The position numbers were made by a program, and so were the translations under genes. Positions 59,167 to 64,000 of a stretch of DNA of 64,000 nucleotides are shown piece by piece; the stretch's first letter is position 1; each line of letters opens with the position of its first letter. The notes below the pieces were generated by a model. The model ran no database searches, was not told where the DNA came from, and saw nothing but the letters and a program-made list of their open reading frames with translations. Source of the DNA: UBA4292 sp002395865 (GTDB lineage: Bacteria; Bacillota; Clostridia; Lachnospirales; Lachnospiraceae); contig CAMNBU010000003.1 in NCBI GenBank assembly GCA_946533395.1, positions 28,822 to 92,821 of the forward strand. The letters run 5' to 3'.

Positions 59167-60288
59167 TTACATTCCGTACCTTGCGCTCTTTTCGACTACT
59201 ATCTTCACCTCTTCGGGTGTGCCGATGTAGCTTGTATTAGCGCGTATGGTGTCGCGGCTCTCAACAATGCAGTTCTCTATGACTGTGTTGTCTCCCACAT
59301 ATACATCGTTCAGAATGATGGAATTCCTGATGACGCAGTTACTGCCGATGAATGCGCTCTTGAAGATCACCGAATTCTCCACGGTACCATTGATGATCGA
59401 ACCTGAGGAGATAAGGCTGTTCTTTACGGAAGAGCCGGGGTTATACTTCGCAGGCGGAAGGTCATCGACCTTGGAGAATATGTTCGGATACTCTTTGAAG
59501 AAGTAGTTGCGGATCTCGGGCTTTAAGAAATCCATATTCGTAGCGTAGTATGCATCAACACTCGAAATGCTGTTCCAGTATCCGTCGAGCATGTAAGCAT
59601 ATATGTGCTTCAGATTCTTATAACGGATAAGGATGTCATTTACGAAGTCGTAGCGATCCTCCTGAGCGCATCTCTCGATGAGCTCGATGAGGAGACGACG
59701 TCTTATGATGTAGATACCGCAGGAAACGGTATTGTAGCTGCCGACCATGGGCTTCTCCTCGAAGTCCACGATCCTGCCGTCGGAATCCGTCTTTACAAGA
59801 CCGAAACGTGTCAGATCGGTACCCTCAGGCATCTCCTTGCACACTACGGTGATATCCGCCTTTTTGTCGATATGGTACTCAAGTACCTTATTGTAATCGA
59901 TCTTGTAAACAGCATCACCGCTTGCGATCACCACATAAGGCTCGTGGCTGGTCTTTAAAAAGTGAAGGTTCTGCGCAATGGAATCGGCTGTTCCTCTGAA
60001 CCAGCTGGAGTTGCTTGCGGTGATGGTGGGTGTGAACAGGAACATTCCGCCCTGCTTGCGGCCGAAGTTCCACCACTTGCTTGAGCTTAAGTGCTCGTTA
60101 AGCGATCTCGAGTTGTACTGTGTGAGCACAGCAACCTTGCCGATGTTTGAATTCGTCATGTTGCTGAGTGCAAAATCAATGGCTCTGTAGCTTCCGGCGA
60201 TGGGCATGGCCGCGATCGCTCTCTTGTCAGACAGCTCCTTCATTCTCTTGTTATTGCCGCCGGCTAAGATAATTCCTATCGCTCTCAT
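59167..60288 (-). CDS. glgD: Glucose-1-phosphate adenylyltransferase subunit GlgD
   Basis: A 373-aa partner subunit of ADP-glucose pyrophosphorylase. MRAIGIILAGGNNKRMKELS is the nucleotide-binding start, but the usual KxxKPAVP-type segment is altered (SDKRAIAAMPIAGSYRAIDF), as in GlgD, which usually modulates rather than catalyses. YVVIASGDAVYKIDYNKVLE follows. The C-terminal half is a left-handed beta-helix of hexapeptide repeats (VIRNSIILNDVYVG, TVIENCIVESRD). It overlaps the glgC stop by four bases (ATGA) and ends at a strong terminator. Confidence 0.93.
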   Translation of the reverse strand: MRAIGIILAGGNNKRMKELSDKRAIAAMPIAGSYRAIDFALSNMTNSNIGKVAVLTQYNSRSLNEHLSSSKWWNFGRKQGGMFLFTPTITASNSSWFRGTADSIAQNLHFLKTSHEPYVVIASGDAVYKIDYNKVLEYHIDKKADITVVCKEMPEGTDLTRFGLVKTDSDGRIVDFEEKPMVGSYNTVSCGIYIIRRRLLIELIERCAQEDRYDFVNDILIRYKNLKHIYAYMLDGYWNSISSVDAYYATNMDFLKPEIRNYFFKEYPNIFSKVDDLPPAKYNPGSSVKNSLISSGSIINGTVENSVIFKSAFIGSNCVIRNSIILNDVYVGDNTVIENCIVESRDTIRANTSYIGTPEEVKIVVEKSARYGM

Positions 60289-61559
60289 TCTTTACCACCT
60301 GCCTTTATGATATATCCGCCGCTTGCAAGATTACCGTCCGGATAATCTGCGGCTTCTGTAACACCCGAAATGGCTACATTGAGTCCTATGGTCACGCTCT
60401 CCGGTATAACGGAATTCTCTCCGACAGTGACGAGATCGGCAGCATATACCTTCTTGTCGAACTGGCTGGGAGCATACTCGCCCACTCCGAGGACTGCGTT
60501 CTTACCCACCTTGCAATTCTCCGCTATGATGGACTTATAGACCTGTGCACCCTCCCCGATTACGGTATTCTGCATGATGATGGAGTCTCTGATCACTGAA
60601 CCGGCACCTATCACTACGCCGGAGCCTATGACTGAGTTGTACACCTCACCGTAGACCTCACTGCCCTCACCTATGATGGCGCGCTCGATCTTTGCGTTCT
60701 CTCCGATATACTGCGGCTGAAGTGCGTCTGTCTTCGTGTAGATCTTCCAGAACTCTTCATAGAGATTGAATACAGGTATAATGTCGATAAGCTCCATATT
60801 GGCCTCCCAATATGACTTGAGCGTTCCGACATCCTTCCAGTAACCGTTGAACTCGTATGCGTAGATGGGACTTCCGTTCTGGTGGATATAGGGGATCACG
60901 TTCTTGCCGAAATCGCAGTTCGGAATATTCTCCGTCGCGATGAGAGCATCCCTGAGCACCTTCCACGTGAATATATAAATACCCATGCTGGCGAGATTCG
61001 ATCTCGGCTGCGGCGGCTTCTCCTCGAACTCGGTGATCCTGCCGTTGTCGTCCGCGATAACGACACCGAAGCGCGATGCCTCCTCGATCGGAACAGGCAT
61101 AACGGCCATGGTCAGATCCGCTCCGTTCGTCTTATGGAAGTCGAGCATGGTCTCATAGTCCATCTTATAGATGTGGTCTCCGGAGAGGATGAGCACGTAC
61201 TCGGGATTGAAGCTGTCAATGTAATCTATGTTCTGATAGATGGCATTGGCAGTACCGGTATACCAGTCCGTACCCTTGCTCTTCTCGTAAGGGGGCAGTA
61301 TGGAAACACCGCCGTTATTGCGGTCAAGATCCCACGGCACACCTATACCGATATGAGTGTTCAGTCTAAGAGGCTGGTACTGGGTAAGGACACCGACGGT
61401 GTCGATACCGGAATTGATACAGTTGCTTAAAGGAAAATCGATAATACGGTATTTTCCTCCGAACGCTACCGCAGGCTTAGCGACCTTTGATGTGAGAACA
61501 CCAAGACGGCTGCCCTGTCCGCCTGCAAGGAGCATGGCGATCATCTCTTTTTTAATCAC
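60285..61559 (-). CDS. glgC: Glucose-1-phosphate adenylyltransferase catalytic subunit GlgC
   Basis: A 424-aa enzyme that makes ADP-glucose for glycogen. It begins with a GTG at 61559 after GAGGTGATATT; an ATG at 61544 is also in frame. LLAGGQGSRLGVLTSKVAKP is the nucleotide-binding loop with the catalytic Lys, and IIDFPLSNCINSGI, YVLILSGDHIYKMDY and EEASRFGVVIAD form the substrate site. A beta-helix of hexapeptide repeats follows. The upstream frame to 61643 is rejected because it would cover the promoter. glgD follows with a four-base overlap. Confidence 0.95.
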   Translation of the reverse strand: MIKKEMIAMLLAGGQGSRLGVLTSKVAKPAVAFGGKYRIIDFPLSNCINSGIDTVGVLTQYQPLRLNTHIGIGVPWDLDRNNGGVSILPPYEKSKGTDWYTGTANAIYQNIDYIDSFNPEYVLILSGDHIYKMDYETMLDFHKTNGADLTMAVMPVPIEEASRFGVVIADDNGRITEFEEKPPQPRSNLASMGIYIFTWKVLRDALIATENIPNCDFGKNVIPYIHQNGSPIYAYEFNGYWKDVGTLKSYWEANMELIDIIPVFNLYEEFWKIYTKTDALQPQYIGENAKIERAIIGEGSEVYGEVYNSVIGSGVVIGAGSVIRDSIIMQNTVIGEGAQVYKSIIAENCKVGKNAVLGVGEYAPSQFDKKVYAADLVTVGENSVIPESVTIGLNVAISGVTEAADYPDGNLASGGYIIKAGGKE

Positions 61560-61590
61560 AATATCACCTCGCTGAAAATATGATACGATC

Positions 61591-61618
61591 ATTATAACAC
61601 ATCCGTTAATATTTGCAA
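61591..61618 (-). promoter_or_regulatory. Sigma-A promoter of glgC-glgD
   Basis: On the minus strand, TTGCAA (61613-61618), a 16-base spacer and perfect TATAAT (61591-61596), 31 bases before the glgC start. The -35 box lies in the palindrome ATTTGCAAAT. Confidence 0.75.
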
Positions 61619-61762
61619 ATGTAAATTTCAAAAAAATGCACAAAACATTCTCCGCATTTTCGTCGGTTTGTGGCAGAATGCCGTACGCATCGATTCAAAA
61701 TGATCCCGCGGTCTTTTTTTCGTACAAGATGCCATAGCATAACCATATGGGGGATTTTCATC

Positions 61763-61791
61763 TTGAAAAACACGGCGGATACTGCTATAAT
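61763..61791 (+). promoter_or_regulatory. Sigma-A promoter of murC
   Basis: TTGAAA (61763-61768), a 17-base spacer and perfect TATAAT (61786-61791), 49 bases before the murC start. Confidence 0.75.
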
Positions 61792-61840
61792 CCCACCATA
61801 CGGAAAGGGATGACGCGCAGCGCCGCGGCATTACACTATA

Positions 61841-63217
61841 ATGCATACAGATAACAATTACGAGAGATACAGACACATACATTTCATAGGAATAGGCGGC
61901 ATCAGCATGAGCGGGCTCGCCTGTGTTCTGCTTAATAAGGGCTATAAGGTCTCGGGTTCGGATCCGCAGTCGGGTCCGGTCACGGATTCCCTTGCGGCGA
62001 AGGGCGCACGAATATATAAGGGCAACCTGGCGTCGAATCTGGATGAAGTGCCCGACGCGGTCGTCTACACCGCGGCCATCAGGCCGGACAACCCTGAACT
62101 GGTTCGGGCGAAGGAGCTGGAAATACCGCTTCTTACCCGCGCCGAGCTTCTCGGACAGATCATGAAGGAATATCCCGCCTCCATAGGCGTCAGCGGTACG
62201 CACGGCAAGACGACCGTCACCTCCATGCTCTCGCACATACTGATAAACGCGGGCACCGACCCCACCATAAGCGTGGGCGGAATGCTCGATAAGATAGGCG
62301 GCAATATCCGCATCGGAGGAGGGGATATCTTCCTCACGGAGGCATGCGAGTACACAAACAGCTTCCTCTCTCTCTTCCCCACCATGGAGATCATACTGAA
62401 CATCGAGGCTGATCACCTCGACTTTTTCAAGGATCTCGACGATATACGCCATTCATTCAGGGAGTACGTCAGGCTTCTTCCGAAGAACGGCACTCTCATC
62501 ATCAACAACAGCATCCGCGAGCTTTCCGACATCACGGGCTGTGCCTCCTGCCCATTCATCACCTACGGTGAGGGCGGTGATGTGTGCGCAGTGAATACCT
62601 CCGCGCAGGACGGCGTGTACAGTTTTGATGTCTGTGCCCCGGGCAGGGCATGCGACGGACTTCACATCACGCTCTCGGTTCCGGGCATTCACAATGTGGA
62701 TAACGCCCTCGCGGCCATTGCCGCAGCCGATGCACTGGGTGTAGCTGCGGATGTCACCGCTGCTTCCCTCAAGGAATTCGGCGGAGCAAAAAGGCGTTTT
62801 CAGAAAAAGGGAACATTTAACGGGGCACAGATCGTTGATGACTACGCGCACCACCCACAGGAGATCGCCGCCACACTTGCGGCAGCCTCCGCAGTGGCAC
62901 GCGGAAGGCTCCGCGTGATATTTCAGCCACACACATACTCGCGCACGAAGCTCCTGTTCGACGATTTCGTGAAAGCCCTGTGCGCGTGCGACGAGGCGGT
63001 CATAGCGAAGATCTATCCCGCAAGGGAGACCGACCCGCTCGGCATGAGTGCGCAGCTTCTGTCAGATGCCATCGCACAGGCCGGTACGCCCTCGTGTGCC
63101 TTTGAAGACTTTGATGAACTCACACATTACATAAAAGATACGGCACAACCCGGCGACCTCATCATGACCATGGGGGCCGGCGACATATATAAAGTAGGCG
63201 ACGCTCTCCTTTCATGA
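61841..63217 (+). CDS. murC: UDP-N-acetylmuramate--L-alanine ligase
   Basis: A 458-aa ATP-dependent ligase that adds L-Ala to UDP-MurNAc, the first step of the peptidoglycan stem peptide. HFIGIGGISMSGLAC is the UDP-substrate loop, GVSGTHGKTTVTSML the ATP P-loop, ILNIEADHLDFF the Mg-binding region with the carbamylated-Lys neighbour, and VDDYAHHPQEIAATL the central-domain motif. HTYSRTKLLFDDF is typical of MurC. The ribosome site is weak. The gene is followed 45 bases later by the DnaD-like gene on the same strand. Confidence 0.95.
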   Translation: MHTDNNYERYRHIHFIGIGGISMSGLACVLLNKGYKVSGSDPQSGPVTDSLAAKGARIYKGNLASNLDEVPDAVVYTAAIRPDNPELVRAKELEIPLLTRAELLGQIMKEYPASIGVSGTHGKTTVTSMLSHILINAGTDPTISVGGMLDKIGGNIRIGGGDIFLTEACEYTNSFLSLFPTMEIILNIEADHLDFFKDLDDIRHSFREYVRLLPKNGTLIINNSIRELSDITGCASCPFITYGEGGDVCAVNTSAQDGVYSFDVCAPGRACDGLHITLSVPGIHNVDNALAAIAAADALGVAADVTAASLKEFGGAKRRFQKKGTFNGAQIVDDYAHHPQEIAATLAAASAVARGRLRVIFQPHTYSRTKLLFDDFVKALCACDEAVIAKIYPARETDPLGMSAQLLSDAIAQAGTPSCAFEDFDELTHYIKDTAQPGDLIMTMGAGDIYKVGDALLS

Positions 63218-63262
63218 CGGGGACTGCCGCCCGGAGAGGATGGCGGTAGGCCGCTTAATGAG

Positions 63263-64000
63263 ATGGCAGTAAACATACAGAACAGACTGCGCGCAGGCTG
63301 CGTAACGGTAAGTGCGGAATTTATATACAGATATGCAAGGGACACGGAGGAGTTTGCCCTCTATATGTACACTCTTGCGTGCATGAACGAGGGGAAGGAC
63401 TTCGATGTAGAAGCCGCAGGCAAATGCCTTGACATCACCTCACGCAAGGTGGTGAACGGTCTGAAGCGGCTCACAGAGGAAGGTCTTATAAAGGCAGAAT
63501 TCGAAAAGAGCACTCTTCTGTCACTTGCGGTGATCTCACCGGATGGGGAGGATGATGAGACGGCAGTCCTCGAGGCAGATCCCGCACCCGTACCCGAGGA
63601 ACATGCACCGTCACGCCCTACGGATAAAGCCGCTCTTGTCTCACTTCTCGGGCAGGGTGAAAACGCGGGCAGGGAGGATGATATCGTCAACATACTCTCT
63701 AAGTCGGAGGACTTCAAAAAGTATCTGGAGGCTCTGATCAAGCTCATACCCCAGAAGACATCCGATGTGCCGCGGTTTGAACTCACTCCCGAACAGATCA
63801 GTGCTCTGGATAACGACAAGGGTTTTATCGAGCTCAAGAATATGGCTCAGACAGTCATAGGAAAACCCTTTTCATACACTGATTTCGAAAAGTTTTCGCA
63901 GTTCTATTACCGCATGAAGAAGAATGTTCCCGCCTGCCGCGAGATCATCTCCTACTGCAACGACCCGAAGAACAAAAAGAAAAACAACATGACCAATATC
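63263..64000 (+). CDS. DnaD-domain replication protein, 3' end outside the window
   Basis: An open frame of 246 codons reaching the window end, so the C-terminus is missing. The N-terminal part (about 1-90) looks like a DnaD N-terminal winged helix (AEFIYRYARDTEEFALYMYT, then VNGLKRLTEEGLIKAEF). A linker with Pro/Glu/Asp follows (about 98-130). After it comes the DnaD-like C-terminal domain (PFSYTDFEKFSQFYYRM). Such proteins help load the replicative helicase and in Clostridia precede a DnaC-like ATPase gene, which would lie just beyond 64000. Confidence 0.82.
   Translation, partial: MAVNIQNRLRAGCVTVSAEFIYRYARDTEEFALYMYTLACMNEGKDFDVEAAGKCLDITSRKVVNGLKRLTEEGLIKAEFEKSTLLSLAVISPDGEDDETAVLEADPAPVPEEHAPSRPTDKAALVSLLGQGENAGREDDIVNILSKSEDFKKYLEALIKLIPQKTSDVPRFELTPEQISALDNDKGFIELKNMAQTVIGKPFSYTDFEKFSQFYYRMKKNVPACREIISYCNDPKNKKKNNMTNI

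Overview
The window looks like chromosomal DNA of a Gram-positive anaerobe of the Clostridia, most likely a Lachnospiraceae member of moderate to high GC. The evidence is the gene content: a GlgC/GlgD pair, a split transketolase, a PfkA-family enzyme with pyrophosphate-type residues, a butyrate-type CoA-transferase, ANTAR regulation next to a glutamine synthetase relative, a YerC/TrpR-like regulator, DUF1836 and DUF4358 proteins, and strong AGGAGG ribosome sites with sigma-A promoters. No rRNA, tRNA, CRISPR array or insertion sequence was seen. No gene-free stretch exceeds 300 bases.

Layout. 1-3.6 kb (minus): branched-chain aminotransferase (cut by the window edge), an orphan ABC ATPase, diaminopimelate decarboxylase and a rhomboid-like membrane protein with a zinc ribbon. 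3.9-6.3 kb (plus): a MoxR AAA ATPase with its VWA partner. 6.4-12.7 kb (minus): an accessory stretch with three AT-rich unknown genes behind a near-consensus promoter, a serine recombinase, an AAA/PD-(D/E)XK protein and a large unknown protein. 12.9-18.7 kb (minus): thrC, a PspC protein, galT, a hipBA toxin-antitoxin operon with phased palindromic operators, and a sirtuin. 19-23 kb (plus): CoA-transferase, Mrp ATPase, a glutamine synthetase homologue lacking most metal ligands, and an ANTAR regulator. 23-28.9 kb (minus): a MerR/ABC exporter operon, a TetR/flavoprotein operon, a TfoX-like protein and an RlmD-type rRNA methyltransferase. 29-31.7 kb: a small acidic membrane protein and PcrA helicase.

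32-48.4 kb is a long run of minus-strand genes: transketolase halves, an Abi/HEPN protein, lipoproteins, a CYTH protein, a surface O-acylation module (SGNH, DUF4358, MBOAT, DHHW, CE2 esterase), PPi-type phosphofructokinase, a sugar kinase, a CapD-like sugar-nucleotide dehydratase, a polytopic glycosyltransferase-like protein and DUF1836. 49.3-53.4 kb holds a second, rearranged copy of the O-acylation module. 53.5-59.1 kb holds mfd, pth, a HAD protein and a ParB-HAD fusion. 59.2-61.6 kb is glgC-glgD. 61.8-64 kb (plus) has murC and a DnaD-like replication gene that runs off the window.

Working together: the transketolase, phosphofructokinase and glycogen genes handle central sugar flow. The CapD, glycosyltransferase-like, MBOAT, DHHW and SGNH genes suggest synthesis and acetylation of a surface glycan, with the CE2 esterase able to remove acetyl groups. 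The least-explained parts are the pseudo-glutamine-synthetase/pseudo-receiver pair, the ParB-HAD tandem, the AT-rich triad, and the hipBA operon placed directly upstream of galT.
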